This document shows, one piece after another, positions 40,692 through 49,919 of a DNA stretch of 64,000 bases; within the stretch, counting starts at the first letter, position 1; every line of letters starts with the position of its first letter. The notes below the pieces were generated by a model. It was not told the origin of the DNA, did not search any database, and worked only from the letters and a program-made list of their open reading frames with translations. The stretch is from Bacillota bacterium (GTDB lineage: Bacteria > Bacillota > Clostridia > Ch29), in NCBI GenBank assembly GCA_028686075.1, contig JAQUCT010000001.1, positions 111,481-175,480 of the forward strand. The letters run 5' to 3'. A program made the position numbers and the translations under genes.

Positions 40692-41675
40692 ATGGAATTC
40701 AAAAAGGCTTTGCACTATATAAGGGATGGGGACACCGTACGGTGTTTTCTGTGTCCCCACGGATGCGTACTCAAACCGGGGCAAACCGGTAGATGCAGCG
40801 TAAGAAGAAATAAGGGCGGCGTTTTGTATTCGCTAAACTATGGAAAGGTAACAGCCTGCAATGTCGACCCGATAGAAAAAAAGCCCCTCTATCATTTTTA
40901 TCCCGGAAGTCGGATACTATCGGTGGGCAGTTTCGGATGCAACCTAAAATGCGGCTTCTGCCAGAACCATGCGATTGCCCACGGTACTCCCGGGACGGTT
41001 TTTGTCTCCCCCGAAGGCCTTGCGGACCGGGCGGCGTCAGCGGAGGATAATATAGGAATAGCCTATACTTATAACGAGCCTTCCATATGGTATGAATACG
41101 TACTGGACACCGCCCGCATTGCCAGGGAAAGGGGGCTTAAGAATGTGCTGGTGACGAACGGTTATATAGGCATCAAAGCCCTGGAACAGCTGCTCCCTTT
41201 TATAGACGCTCTAAATATAGATGTAAAGGCTTTTTCTGATGCTTACTACGACAGCATATGCTCAGGCAGGCTTTCCCCTGTCCTTGATACCGTAAAAGCG
41301 GCGGCGGGACGCTGCCATGTGGAGGTTACAACCCTTATTGTGGACGAACTTAACAGCAGCATTGACGAACTGGAAGGCCTGGGGGAATGGGTAGCCGGCA
41401 TTGATAAAAGTATTCCCATTCACCTTTCAAGGTATTATCCGGCGTATCAAATGGACAGGCCCCCAACCCGGTTGGAGACAATGGCTGCTGCCGCAAAGGC
41501 GGTTAAAAAACACCTGGATTATGTCTATATAGGCAATGTGGCCGGTGCCGACAACGATACCTACTGCCCCGACTGCGGAGTAAAACTGGTGGAAAGAAAG
41601 GGCTACGGCGCGAGCCTTCTATTTGACGGCAAAAAGTGCGGTGACTGCGGAAAGCAAATCAATATGGTGGTTTAA
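40692..41675 (+). CDS. amrS: AmmeMemoRadiSam system radical SAM enzyme
   Basis: Protein of 327 residues. The radical SAM cluster motif is CNLKCGFC (CxxxCxxC) at about residue 80. An N-terminal cysteine set (CFLCPHGC...GRCSVR) and C-terminal CPDCG and CGDCG pairs probably bind further metal. Homologous to PflA-type activases. Its neighbour is the fused Memo-AMMECR1 protein. Substrate unknown. Confidence 0.92.
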   Translation: MEFKKALHYIRDGDTVRCFLCPHGCVLKPGQTGRCSVRRNKGGVLYSLNYGKVTACNVDPIEKKPLYHFYPGSRILSVGSFGCNLKCGFCQNHAIAHGTPGTVFVSPEGLADRAASAEDNIGIAYTYNEPSIWYEYVLDTARIARERGLKNVLVTNGYIGIKALEQLLPFIDALNIDVKAFSDAYYDSICSGRLSPVLDTVKAAAGRCHVEVTTLIVDELNSSIDELEGLGEWVAGIDKSIPIHLSRYYPAYQMDRPPTRLETMAAAAKAVKKHLDYVYIGNVAGADNDTYCPDCGVKLVERKGYGASLLFDGKKCGDCGKQINMVV

Positions 41676-41726
41676 AGATATGGTATCGTAATAAACGGTT
41701 AAGTTTTAAAAGCATATGGTTTTAAA

Positions 41727-41768
41727 CTCCCCCCTTACTCCATATAATTATATAGAGTAAAGGGGGAG
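41727..41768 (+). promoter_or_regulatory. Hairpin that includes the ribosome binding site of the L,D-transpeptidase
   Basis: CTCCCCCCTTACTC (41727-41740) pairs with GAGTAAAGGGGGAG (41755-41768) with one bulge. The 3' arm contains the likely ribosome binding site AGGGGGAG for the ATG at 41779. It may end transcription of the upstream pair (CTTTTATT follows) or limit translation of the next gene. The loop contains TATAAT (41743-41748) without a good -35. Confidence 0.6.
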
Positions 41769-41778
41769 CTTTTATTAT

Positions 41779-42513
41779 ATGGCAAAAAGGATGCTTGGTT
41801 TTGTCCTGCTTTTTATTGTTCCGGCCGCTTTAATACTATATTGCGGCGATAGCCGGATGGATAAGGAACAACTGAAGGAATTACAGAACTATCAGGTTTG
41901 GGAAAAAAGGTACATGCTGGATAACCCTGAATACGAAAACCTGCAGATTTTAATAGATATAGACGAGAAGACTCTTTACCTTCTGGACGGTAGCAAGCTG
42001 ATAAAGAAGTACCCGGTGGCTACCGGAGCAAGTTCAACCCCTACTCCCGTCGGCCGGTGGAAGGTAATAAACAAGGCAAGGTGGGGAGGAGGCTTTGGCA
42101 GCCGGTGGATAGGAATAGACGTTCCTTGGGGTATTTATGGGATACACGGCACCAACAAGCCTTCCAGCATTGGATACAATGCTTCCCACGGCTGTATAAG
42201 AATGTACAACAAGAATGTGGAGGACCTTTTCACCTATGTAAAATACGGAACTCCGGTGTACATATATGGTGGACTTTATGGTCCCTTCGGTAACGGTGCC
42301 AGGAACCTAAAACCCGGGGACAAGGGTATTGACGTGGTGGAGGTGCAAAGGCGGCTAAAGCTATTAGGATACTATAGCGGCTCCATCGACGGGGTATACG
42401 GGCCCAACATGGAGGCTTCCCTGTACCGGTTCCAGGCCGACAATGGCCTGCCCAAGAGCAGAGTCATATATTATGAGACCTATACGGCCATGGGTATTAT
42501 TATGATGGACTAG
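41779..42513 (+). CDS. L,D-transpeptidase with peptidoglycan-binding domain
   Basis: Protein of 244 residues exported by an N-terminal signal or anchor (about 5-22). The YkuD catalytic domain (about 55-165) has the nucleophile motif SHGCIRM with Cys at about 139, and HGT upstream. A C-terminal PG_binding_1 domain (about 175-240, DKGIDVVEVQRRLKLLGYY) follows. It probably makes 3-3 cross-links or attaches proteins in cell wall or spore cortex. ATG behind AGGGGGAG, which is part of a hairpin. Confidence 0.9.
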   Translation: MAKRMLGFVLLFIVPAALILYCGDSRMDKEQLKELQNYQVWEKRYMLDNPEYENLQILIDIDEKTLYLLDGSKLIKKYPVATGASSTPTPVGRWKVINKARWGGGFGSRWIGIDVPWGIYGIHGTNKPSSIGYNASHGCIRMYNKNVEDLFTYVKYGTPVYIYGGLYGPFGNGARNLKPGDKGIDVVEVQRRLKLLGYYSGSIDGVYGPNMEASLYRFQADNGLPKSRVIYYETYTAMGIIMMD

Positions 42514-42516
42514 GAA

Positions 42517-42551
42517 GAAAAACCGAAGGAAACTGTGCCCTTCGGTTTTTC
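42517..42551. terminator. Bidirectional terminator between the transpeptidase and the GerM gene
   Basis: AAAAACCGAAGG (42518-42529) pairs with CCTTCGGTTTTT (42539-42550). A-rich on one side and T-rich on the other, it can end transcription from both converging genes. Confidence 0.88.
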
Positions 42552-42567
42552 CGTGTCATTAAAAGGC

Positions 42568-43122
42568 TTAACTGTCGCCTCTGTCCATCGGGTCCATGGT
42601 ATATATATGGCCCATAAGGGTTTCGGGTTTTTTGCCATCTACCAGGAATTGTATCGACTCTACGTTTTCCAGTTCGGTGAGTGTCATAATAACCGAGCTA
42701 ATAAGAAAAAACTCCTCCATAGACCCGCCGCTCATACCGGAACTCGCAAAATTTACATAGGCTATGTCATCGGCCACTTCCACGTCTATAAGCTTTATTC
42801 TGGACGGTATAACAACCCCCATATTTTCATCTCTGGGTCCTTTAATCAGTTCCTCCACCGCGGTTTGAGCCAGAGGCTTGTTAGTGAGGGTTACCTTTCT
42901 CTTTTCGGTGAGCATTTTTTCAAGGTTCTCGTTTCCGGTCTGGACATACTCATTGTTTGCAAAGTAAAGCGTTATTTCCACCGTTTCTCCCTCCGGTTCG
43001 GGGGGTACAATGGTGTCCCCCGGCTGGGGGTCTCCCTGGCCATTGCCGCTGGAAAACAAGCCGCATCCCGCTGTAAGAAGGGCCGTTACCAGTATCAGTA
43101 TAAGCATTGTGTTTTTTTTCAT
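42568..43122 (-). CDS. GerM-domain lipoprotein
   Basis: Protein of 184 residues. Signal peptide with lipobox LTAGC and lipidated Cys at about residue 20; a Pro/Gly-rich linker follows, and then one GerMN domain (about 48-170) with LYFANNEY and the FASSGMSGGSMEEFFLISSVIMTL-type helix region. B. subtilis GerM acts in sporulation and germination and has two such domains; this protein has one. ATG behind AAGGAGG on the minus strand. Confidence 0.85.
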   Translation of the reverse strand: MKKNTMLILILVTALLTAGCGLFSSGNGQGDPQPGDTIVPPEPEGETVEITLYFANNEYVQTGNENLEKMLTEKRKVTLTNKPLAQTAVEELIKGPRDENMGVVIPSRIKLIDVEVADDIAYVNFASSGMSGGSMEEFFLISSVIMTLTELENVESIQFLVDGKKPETLMGHIYTMDPMDRGDS

Positions 43123-43217
43123 ATAGTGTACCTCCTTGTCTTTTGGATGGGTTTCTTAAGTATATGATACCGCCCATTTGTAAAGATAATGTTAAGCGGT
43201 TCTAAAGAATATATAAA

Positions 43218-43493
43218 CTACAGGGGGATGGTAAGAATAATGGTAGTTCCTTTTTCCGGCCTACTGTCCGCTGAAATATCCCATCCGTGAAGGGTTGCAA
43301 TTCTTTTTACTATCGCAAGGCCCATACCGTAACCTTCTATCTCTTTGCTCCGGGAGGGTTCGCTCCTGAAAAGCCCTTCGAATATACGGGGCAGGTCGTT
43401 GGCGGCGATGCCTATTCCGTTATCGGAAACTTCCAGGCTGCTCTTTAATCCCTTTACTAGGGCTTTCTCATCATCTATCAGCAAAATCTTTAT
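43218..43493 (-). pseudogene. Two-component system remnant: response regulator start joined to histidine kinase end
   Basis: The first residues read KILLIDDEKALVKGLKSSLE, the start of a receiver domain. Directly in frame follow VSDNGIGIAANDLPRIFE and GYGMGLAIVKRIATLHGW, the N, G1 and G2 boxes of a histidine kinase ATPase domain, to a normal kinase C-terminus. An in-frame deletion has removed the rest of the regulator and most of the kinase. The expected start codon after GGGAGG reads ATA (43491-43493) rather than ATG, so translation is doubtful too. The remnant is 88-92 residues. Confidence 0.85.
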
Positions 43494-43512
43494 GGCACAG
43501 CCTCCCTCCCCC

Positions 43513-43540
43513 GGAAGCAGGAGGACGGTTCTTTTGCTCC
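43513..43540 (+). repeat. Short hairpin with GGACGGTTCTT loop (copy 3)
   Basis: GGA-GCA (43513-43519, one bulged A) pairs with TGCTCC (43535-43540) around AGGAGGACGGTTCTT. It lies just before the start of the two-component remnant. Confidence 0.45.
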
Positions 43541-43678
43541 CTCCTTGGAAGTGAAGTAACTATTTATGGTTCCTTCATCGGGGGAATATTACATATATTG
43601 TAACACAGTTTACCGCCAACAATTAATAGCAGCAGGCTTAAAATAAAAAAGGCCGCCTGTAGCGGATTGCGTAATAAG

Positions 43679-43707
43679 ATGATAACCGGTTATCTTTGCG
43701 GTATAAT
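43679..43707 (+). promoter_or_regulatory. Possible promoter with palindromic operator upstream of cdaA
   Basis: A perfect 14-base palindrome GATAACCGGTTATC (43681-43694) overlaps a plausible -35 (ATGATA, 43679-43684) with TATAAT at 43702-43707, 17 bases on. A second TATAAT at 43773-43778 is nearer cdaA but has no good -35. The rest of 43494-43853 holds no gene that I can see. Confidence 0.4.
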
Positions 43708-43853
43708 CCGAAAAATATGCTGTACCAAGGTAATAACTGTTCCTCCGGCTGATTAAAAAAATATATTTGTTGTATAATTAAAAGAAGGAGAAACACACAA
43801 GGGGATAGAAAATATACTATGCAAAGTTTTTCAAAAAGTTTGGAGTGTACAGT

Positions 43854-44702
43854 ATGGCTACACAAATGAAGGAAATAATAATGAGCATTACTCTTTGGGA
43901 TGTAATAGACATAGCGGTTATCGCCTACGTCTTTTATAAGATTTTTATGCTTATCCGGGAAACCAGGGCGGAGCAGCTTATAAAGGGTATTTTCGTTCTT
44001 ATATTTGCCACCTGGGCCACCGGGTCCAGCGGGTTTTTCCGGCTGTACACCGTAAACTGGCTGCTTCGTAATACCATGACGGTGGGAGTTATAGCCCTGC
44101 TTATAGTTTTTCAGCCGGAACTGCGCAGGGCACTGGAGTTCCTTGGCCGAGGCGGTATAATTTTCGGCAATCCCTTAAGCGAGGCCCTTGATAAGGAGAC
44201 CAAAACGCTTATTGACGAAATAACGGTAGCGGTGCAGGCTCTTGCTAAGAAAAAGGTAGGTGCCCTTATAGTGCTTGAAAGGGAAACGGGAGTTGGCGAA
44301 TTTATGGAAACCGGTACAACGGTGGACGCCGTTGTATCATCACGGCTGCTACAGACTATATTTGCGACCAATACGCCGCTACACGACGGCGCGGTTATAA
44401 TACGAGACAAGAGAATAGCCTCGGCGGGATGTTTGCTTCCGCTTACCGAAAACCAAAGCCTCAGTAAAGAGCTGGGCACCAGACACAGGGCTGGACTTGG
44501 CATTTCCGAGTACTCCGACGCTATAGCAATCATCGTATCCGAAGAAACCGGCGTAATTTCTACCGCCAAGGAAGGCCGGCTGTCCAGATACCTCGACGGC
44601 AAAATGCTAAAAGAAATGCTGGTAAGCCAGTACAAGCCCCAGGAGCACAGATACCGTGGTTTCCTGAAATGGAGGGTTAAGGATGTCCAGGATGACAAAT
44701 AA
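43854..44702 (+). CDS. cdaA: Diadenylate cyclase CdaA
   Basis: Membrane enzyme of 282 residues that makes cyclic di-AMP from two ATP. Three N-terminal transmembrane helices (about 15-95) are followed by the DAC domain with the catalytic motifs LHDGAVII (about residue 175) and RHRAGLGIS (about 210). The ATG at 43854 has GGAG 8-9 bases upstream; a GTG at 43845 is less likely. It overlaps cdaR by 20 bases. c-di-AMP controls potassium and osmotic balance and wall synthesis in Firmicutes. Confidence 0.95.
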   Translation: MATQMKEIIMSITLWDVIDIAVIAYVFYKIFMLIRETRAEQLIKGIFVLIFATWATGSSGFFRLYTVNWLLRNTMTVGVIALLIVFQPELRRALEFLGRGGIIFGNPLSEALDKETKTLIDEITVAVQALAKKKVGALIVLERETGVGEFMETGTTVDAVVSSRLLQTIFATNTPLHDGAVIIRDKRIASAGCLLPLTENQSLSKELGTRHRAGLGISEYSDAIAIIVSEETGVISTAKEGRLSRYLDGKMLKEMLVSQYKPQEHRYRGFLKWRVKDVQDDK

Positions 44703-45912
44703 AAAGATAAACACCAGGATAATATCCATACTGTTTGCGGTGGCTCTCTGGCTGTACGTTGCCAGCGATCAAAACCCCACCGAGTACAAGCCCATAAAAG
44801 ACGTTCCGGTGCAGCTTATTAACGCCGAAGCCATTGTTACATCAGGGCTTGTTATTAAGAACCCCCAGCAGTACAAAATAGATGTAAATATACAGGGTAA
44901 ACGCAGCGTATTGGCCGAGATAAAAGCTGGAGAGATAATTGCCGAGGCCGATCTGCGGGGGCATACCCAAAGGGGCGTAAACAACGTACCGATAGAGGTG
45001 AGGGGTCTGCCCTCCAATGTAGAGTTGGTGGATTACAGCCCTAAGAGCATAAAAGTGGATATGGAGCAAATATCCAGCATTCAGGTGCCGGTAACAGTGT
45101 CCACCGAGGGAAGGCCTATGGAGGGTTATACTACGTTGGCGTCGGTGGTAACCCCAGGGGAGGTGCTGGTAAGCGGACCTGAGAGTTTGCTTAACAATAT
45201 AAGAGTCATAACGGCGGTAATGAAAATGGCCGGATCCACCGGAGACCAGCGGGAAGTGCTGGCGGTTAAAGCGGTGGACGACGAAAACAACGACGTTGCT
45301 GGGGTCACGCTTAATCCCAATATAGTGGAAGTCACCGTCCCCGTGAGAAAGACAAAGCAGGTTGCTATAGAGCCGGTGGTAGAGGGACAGCCCTCTGCGG
45401 AGTGGGAGATAACAGATATTTTTCTAAAAATGGATACAATAGTGATATATGGAGAGGAATCGGTGCTGCAAACAATAAATTCAATTAGGACCGAGCCGGT
45501 CTCGCTGGCCGGCATTGACCGGAATACTAACTTCAACGTTGGTCTGATAATGCCGGAGGGAGTTGCACCGGTTGAGAATATTAATTCGGCAACTGTCTAC
45601 GTAAGAGGGGAAGGGATAATTAACAGGGAAACCCCGGTGGATAGGGTTAACTTAAGCGGTTTGGGAGAAGGTTTAAGGCTTTCCGATGAAACATCTATAC
45701 CTACTGTGCAGGTTACCGTACGCGGCAAAGAGAGTATAATAAACCAATTGACCGCAGGGGACTTTTTTGTGACCGCATCGCTGGAGGGTCTTGCTGCCGG
45801 CAAACATACCGTTACACTTAAGGTGGACCTGCCGAGGGATATTGAGATTGTAAGCATTGCGCCCTTGCGGGTTGAAATAGAACTGGTTGCCCTGGACGAG
45901 GAAGAGGAGTAG
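44683..45912 (+). CDS. cdaR: CdaA regulatory protein CdaR (YbbR domains)
   Basis: Protein of 409 residues: one N-terminal transmembrane helix (about 11-24) then an extracytoplasmic region with about four YbbR repeats. It binds and modulates CdaA in other Firmicutes. It is normally followed by glmM; here a sigma-54 activator gene follows after 18 bases and glmM lies about 9 kb away. ATG behind GGAGGG. Confidence 0.92.
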   Translation: MSRMTNKKINTRIISILFAVALWLYVASDQNPTEYKPIKDVPVQLINAEAIVTSGLVIKNPQQYKIDVNIQGKRSVLAEIKAGEIIAEADLRGHTQRGVNNVPIEVRGLPSNVELVDYSPKSIKVDMEQISSIQVPVTVSTEGRPMEGYTTLASVVTPGEVLVSGPESLLNNIRVITAVMKMAGSTGDQREVLAVKAVDDENNDVAGVTLNPNIVEVTVPVRKTKQVAIEPVVEGQPSAEWEITDIFLKMDTIVIYGEESVLQTINSIRTEPVSLAGIDRNTNFNVGLIMPEGVAPVENINSATVYVRGEGIINRETPVDRVNLSGLGEGLRLSDETSIPTVQVTVRGKESIINQLTAGDFFVTASLEGLAAGKHTVTLKVDLPRDIEIVSIAPLRVEIELVALDEEEE

Positions 45913-45930
45913 GGTACTGGGGGTGAAAGA

Positions 45931-47661
45931 ATGCTGAACAGAGAACTGAAGGTAATACTAAACTCCACCCACGATGCTATGATTGCAGTGGACAGGGACG
46001 GTATAATAACCATTTTCAACAAAGCCGCTGAAAGGCTTATAGGGGTGAGGATGGAGGATGCGCTGGGTAAGCCGGTTCTGGAAGTGGTGGATAACTCACG
46101 GCTGCCCTATGTTCTGGAGACCGGCAAGGCGGAGTTGAACAGGGAGCAGCCTCTTCGCAGCACAAGTATAATAACTAACCGGATGCCGGTAAGGGACGAA
46201 CAGGGAAACGTTATAGGTGCCGTGGCGGTGTTCAGGGATATAAGCGAGATAAAACAGCTTGCCGAGCAGATTACAAATCTCAAGGAAATACAAAGCATGC
46301 TTGAGGCTATTTTTAATTCCACCCAGGATGCTATTTCGGTGGTGGACCAGCACGGCATGGGGGTTATGGTAAACCCCGCCTATACAAGGCTGACCGGGTT
46401 ATCCGGAAAGGACGTAATAGGAAAGCCCGCCACGGTGGACATCGCTGAGGGGGAGAGCATCCATTTCAAGGTGCTGGAAAATAGAAAGCCTATAAAAAGT
46501 GCCCGGCTTAAAGTGGGCCCTTCCAGGAAAGAGGTTATAGTGGATGCGGCACCCATAGTGGTTGACGGTGAACTAAGGGGTAGCGTCGGAGTGATTCATG
46601 ATATATCCGAGATAAAAAAACTGACCGAAGAACTCAACCAGGCCAAGCAGATAATAAGGAAACTGGAGGCAAAATATACCTTCGACGATATTGTAAGTAT
46701 AAACTCCAAAATGCAGGAGGTTATCGAAAAGGCCAAAAAGGCGGCCCAGACGCCGGCTACGGTACTCTTGCAGGGGGAGAGCGGTACCGGCAAGGAACTG
46801 TTTGCCCATGCGATACACAATGCCAGCGGGAGGAAGTTCAGCCAGTTTGTCAGGGTCAACTGTGCCGCGCTGTCGGAGTCGCTTTTAGAATCGGAATTGT
46901 TCGGCTACGAGGAGGGGGCCTTCACCGGGGCAAAAAAAGGAGGTAAGAAGGGACTTTTCGAGGTGGCTAGCGGCGGCACCATATTCCTTGATGAGATAGG
47001 AGAAATTAATTCCGGGGTCCAGGCAAAGCTTTTGCGGGCACTCCAGGAAAAGGAAATAATCAGGGTGGGAGGAACAAATTCCGTCCCGGTGGACGTGCGT
47101 ATTATTTCGGCCACCAATATAGACCTGGAAGAAGCCATGCAAAAGGGAAGGTTCAGGGAGGACTTGTATTATCGTCTCAATGTTATCCCGCTTAGGATTC
47201 CCCCCTTAAGGGATAGAAAGGAAGACATATTCCACCTGGCACTGCATATAGTAAGACGGTTTAACCAGGACTACGGCAGAAGCGTACAGGACATATCCGC
47301 CGGTGCCCAGTTAAGCCTCTTGGAATACGAATGGCCGGGCAATATAAGGGAACTGGAGAACTTCATAGGGCGCGCCATAATAAATATGAAGTTTAACGAT
47401 ACGGTAATCCTTGAGGAACACCTTCCCCGAATTATCGAAAGGAAAACCGGCTGGTCGGATGCGAATGAGGAAGCGTATATCTCGGGCAGTGTGAATACCT
47501 CGGTGCCGCTTAATAAAGTGCTGGATGATACCGAAAGGGAGTATATAAAGAAAGTGTTGCATCAGGTGGGGCATAATAAGACCGAGGCTGCAAGAAGGAT
47601 GGGCATATCCATTAGAAACCTGTATTACAAGTTGAACAAACACCAAATAAACATGCAATAA
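45931..47661 (+). CDS. Sigma-54-dependent transcriptional activator with two PAS domains
   Basis: Protein of 576 residues. PAS domain 1 at about 5-108, PAS domain 2 at about 120-230, a short coiled segment, an AAA+ domain (Walker A GESGTGKE at about 284-291, the sigma-54 contact GAFTGA near 329, Walker B GGTIFLDEIGE) and a C-terminal Fis-type helix-turn-helix (NKTEAARRMGISIRNLYYKL). It is the likely activator of the sigma-54 promoter at 47861, as with BkdR in branched-chain amino acid operons. It may be cotranscribed with cdaA-cdaR, since only 18 bases separate them. The PAS ligand is unknown. Confidence 0.93.
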   Translation: MLNRELKVILNSTHDAMIAVDRDGIITIFNKAAERLIGVRMEDALGKPVLEVVDNSRLPYVLETGKAELNREQPLRSTSIITNRMPVRDEQGNVIGAVAVFRDISEIKQLAEQITNLKEIQSMLEAIFNSTQDAISVVDQHGMGVMVNPAYTRLTGLSGKDVIGKPATVDIAEGESIHFKVLENRKPIKSARLKVGPSRKEVIVDAAPIVVDGELRGSVGVIHDISEIKKLTEELNQAKQIIRKLEAKYTFDDIVSINSKMQEVIEKAKKAAQTPATVLLQGESGTGKELFAHAIHNASGRKFSQFVRVNCAALSESLLESELFGYEEGAFTGAKKGGKKGLFEVASGGTIFLDEIGEINSGVQAKLLRALQEKEIIRVGGTNSVPVDVRIISATNIDLEEAMQKGRFREDLYYRLNVIPLRIPPLRDRKEDIFHLALHIVRRFNQDYGRSVQDISAGAQLSLLEYEWPGNIRELENFIGRAIINMKFNDTVILEEHLPRIIERKTGWSDANEEAYISGSVNTSVPLNKVLDDTEREYIKKVLHQVGHNKTEAARRMGISIRNLYYKLNKHQINMQ

Positions 47662-47680
47662 TCTGCATATAGTCCTGCGC

Positions 47681-47714
47681 TATTGCAAAATAATGCGTGC
47701 AATATATTGCAATA
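47681..47714 (+). promoter_or_regulatory. Inverted TTGCAA-type repeats, likely activator binding sites
   Basis: TATTGCA (47681-47687) and TGCAATA (47698-47704) form an inverted repeat, and TATTGCAATA (47705-47714) is a second, continuous palindrome. They lie 150-180 bases before the sigma-54 promoter, a normal distance for enhancer sites. A further TGCAATA lies in the end of the activator gene near 47654. Confidence 0.65.
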
Positions 47715-47860
47715 ATTAGCCATGGTTACAGCATTGTGAAGGAACGCATCTCTAACGCTGTTTTATAAGGCTTATTTTTTGCCCGTAAACTTATTGCCTG
47801 TGGGTTAAACCTGTCGATAAATGCGGATAATATCCAATAATACAAAAAATTTAGAATAAT

Positions 47861-47876
47861 TGGCATGATATTTGCG
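47861..47876 (+). promoter_or_regulatory. Sigma-54 promoter of the buk-ptb-vor operon
   Basis: TGGCAT-GATAT-TTGCG matches the -24/-12 consensus TGGCAC-N5-TTGCA with exact spacing. It lies 37 bases upstream of the buk start and directly after the sigma-54 activator gene. Confidence 0.85.
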
Positions 47877-47913
47877 TCTATAAATAGGCAAAGAAACAAA
47901 AAGGAGGGAAAGG

Positions 47914-49008
47914 ATGAAAGCGGATGGTTATGTTCTAGCAATCAACCCGGGTTCAACTTCCACCAAGGTAGCACTTTTTAAGGATAATAAGAATGTGCGC
48001 CAAAGGAATCTTTCCCATTCGGTGGAAGTGCTGGACAAGCTAGGAAAGGTAGCCGGCCAGTACGAATATAGGCTTGGAATAATTCTTGGCTGGCTCAAGG
48101 AAGAAGGTATTGAACTTAAATCCCTTGATGCTGTGGCCGGGAGAGGCGGCCTTTTGGCACCGATACCCGGAGGGACCTATATTGTTACCTCCAAAATGCT
48201 TGATGACCTGGAAACGGCGGCCAGAGGAGAGCACGCTTCAAACCTTGGAGCTATGCTGGCAAAGGGTATAGCCGACAGGGCAGGAGTATCCGCCTTTATT
48301 GCGGACCCGGTTTCGGTGGATGAATTTGAGGATATAGCAAGAATCTCGGGCATTCCGGAACTGCCAAGGAGAACCCATGGTCATGTGCTTAATATAAAAG
48401 CGGTCGCTCACAGGGTTGCCATGGAAGAGGGAAAACCCCTCGACGGGCTGAGGCTGATAATGGTCCATCTAGGTGGCGGGATATCCATAGCACCGCTTAA
48501 GGACGGGAAAATAATCGATGTAAACGGTGCAAACGACTATGGGCCATTTTCACCGGAAAGAGCTGGCGGAGTGCCGACGGGTGCCCTTATCAAGATGGCC
48601 TATTCAGGGAAACATACAAAACAAGAGCTAAAGCAAAAATTCATAGGAAAAGCGGGGCTTGCGGGTTACCTCGGGACCAACGATGCCAGGGAAGTTGAAA
48701 GGATGATAGAGCAGGGCGACCAAAGGGCAGAGTTTATTCTAAAAGCAATGGCCTATCAGATCGCCAAGGAGATAGGGGCCATGTCAACGGTGCTAAAAGG
48801 AAAGGTTGACTATATAATATTAACCGGTGGCCTTGCCCATTCAAAAAAGCTGGTTGATGCAATTACCAAGATGACAGCCTTTATCGCTCCCGCTAAGGTA
48901 CTCCCCGGGGAGGATGAGATGCGCGCCCTTGCAGAGGGGGTTTATAGGGTGCTGTCGGGAGAGCAGCAAGCTAAGGTTTATGAAGAAGAGGTGAAGGAGA
49001 TTGATTAA
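47914..49008 (+). CDS. buk: Butyrate kinase (copy 1)
   Basis: ASKHA-family acyl kinase of 364 residues that transfers phosphate from butyryl (or branched acyl) phosphate to ADP. Phosphate-binding motif NPGSTSTK at residues 11-18, VHLGGGIS (adenosine region) and FSPERAGGVPTG. First gene of the sigma-54 operon, ATG behind AAGGAGGG. It overlaps ptb by 8 bases. Whether it prefers butyrate or branched acids (isobutyrate, isovalerate) cannot be read from sequence. Confidence 0.93.
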   Translation: MKADGYVLAINPGSTSTKVALFKDNKNVRQRNLSHSVEVLDKLGKVAGQYEYRLGIILGWLKEEGIELKSLDAVAGRGGLLAPIPGGTYIVTSKMLDDLETAARGEHASNLGAMLAKGIADRAGVSAFIADPVSVDEFEDIARISGIPELPRRTHGHVLNIKAVAHRVAMEEGKPLDGLRLIMVHLGGGISIAPLKDGKIIDVNGANDYGPFSPERAGGVPTGALIKMAYSGKHTKQELKQKFIGKAGLAGYLGTNDAREVERMIEQGDQRAEFILKAMAYQIAKEIGAMSTVLKGKVDYIILTGGLAHSKKLVDAITKMTAFIAPAKVLPGEDEMRALAEGVYRVLSGEQQAKVYEEEVKEID

Positions 49009-49915
49009 GACCTTTGATGAAATAGTTAAGGCTGCAAGGGAAAGGGGCCCCAGAACCATTGCCGTAGCAGTGGCCCAGGATGCGGAGGTGCTGTCCGCCG
49101 TCAGCGGAGCCAAAGGTAAGGGAATAGCAGAGGCGATACTTGTGGGAAACGCACGGGAGATACAGAGAATCGCTTCACGAAAGAGTATCAATATCGACGG
49201 GTTTGAAATAATAGACGAGCCCGATAAGGCAGAAGCCTGTATAAGGGCTGTGGAACTTGTAAGTGCGGGCAGAGCGGATATCGTAATGAAGGGCATAATA
49301 GACACATCGATTATACTCAAAGCAGTACTTTCGGACGTGTCTTTAAGGGGAGGCAATGTTTTAAGCCATATAGGGGTTGCCGAGGTAAACGGCTATGACA
49401 AATTGTTTTTATTCAGCGATCCGGGCATGAACATCGCCCCCGACCTATCACAGAAGGCGCAGATAATAGAAAACGCAGTGGGACTGGCTAAGGCTTTGGA
49501 CTATGATGATCCAAGGGTAGCGGTTGTTTGTGCCGTTGAGAAGGTAAACCCGAAGATGCCTGCGACACTGGATGCCAAGGAACTGGTTAAAATGAACCAG
49601 GAGGGGCGCATAGAGGGCTGTATAGTGGGAGGACCCTTTGCGCTGGATAACGCGGTGTCTATGGAGGCGGCAAGGCATAAGGGAATAGACCATCCCGTTG
49701 CGGGTAACGCGGACGTATTAATAATGCCGGATATCGAAGCGGGTAATATTCTGTACAAGTCCCTGGTATACTTTGCCGGGGCAAAATGTGCCGGCCTGGT
49801 GGTGGGTGCTAAGGTACCCATAGTGGTTACCTCAAGGGCTGACGACGAGGAGGCCAAACTAAACTCCATCGCCCTTGCGGTTTTGCTGGCAAAAAACAAA
49901 CAAAAAACGGGGTGA
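49001..49915 (+). CDS. ptb: Phosphate butyryltransferase
   Basis: Protein of 304 residues that converts acyl-CoA and phosphate into acyl phosphate and CoA. TTG start at 49001 inside the end of buk, behind GTGAAGGAGA. The [21 protein letters not shown] region and C-terminal [19 protein letters not shown] are typical of the family, which also includes phosphate acetyltransferase; the pairing with two butyrate kinases supports Ptb. Confidence 0.92.
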   Translation: MIKTFDEIVKAARERGPRTIAVAVAQDAEVLSAVSGAKGKGIAEAILVGNAREIQRIASRKSINIDGFEIIDEPDKAEACIRAVELVSAGRADIVMKGIIDTSIILKAVLSDVSLRGGNVLSHIGVAEVNGYDKLFLFSDPGMNIAPDLSQKAQIIENAVGLAKALDYDDPRVAVVCAVEKVNPKMPATLDAKELVKMNQEGRIEGCIVGGPFALDNAVSMEAARHKGIDHPVAGNADVLIMPDIEAGNILYKSLVYFAGAKCAGLVVGAKVPIVVTSRADDEEAKLNSIALAVLLAKNKQKTG

Positions 49916-49919
49916 GAAG

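Noticed and set aside
42535-43167. Plus-strand reading frame of 210 codons opposite the GerM lipoprotein gene
   Set aside because: The minus strand has a lipobox, the GerM domain and a good ribosome binding site; the plus-strand frame has none of these.
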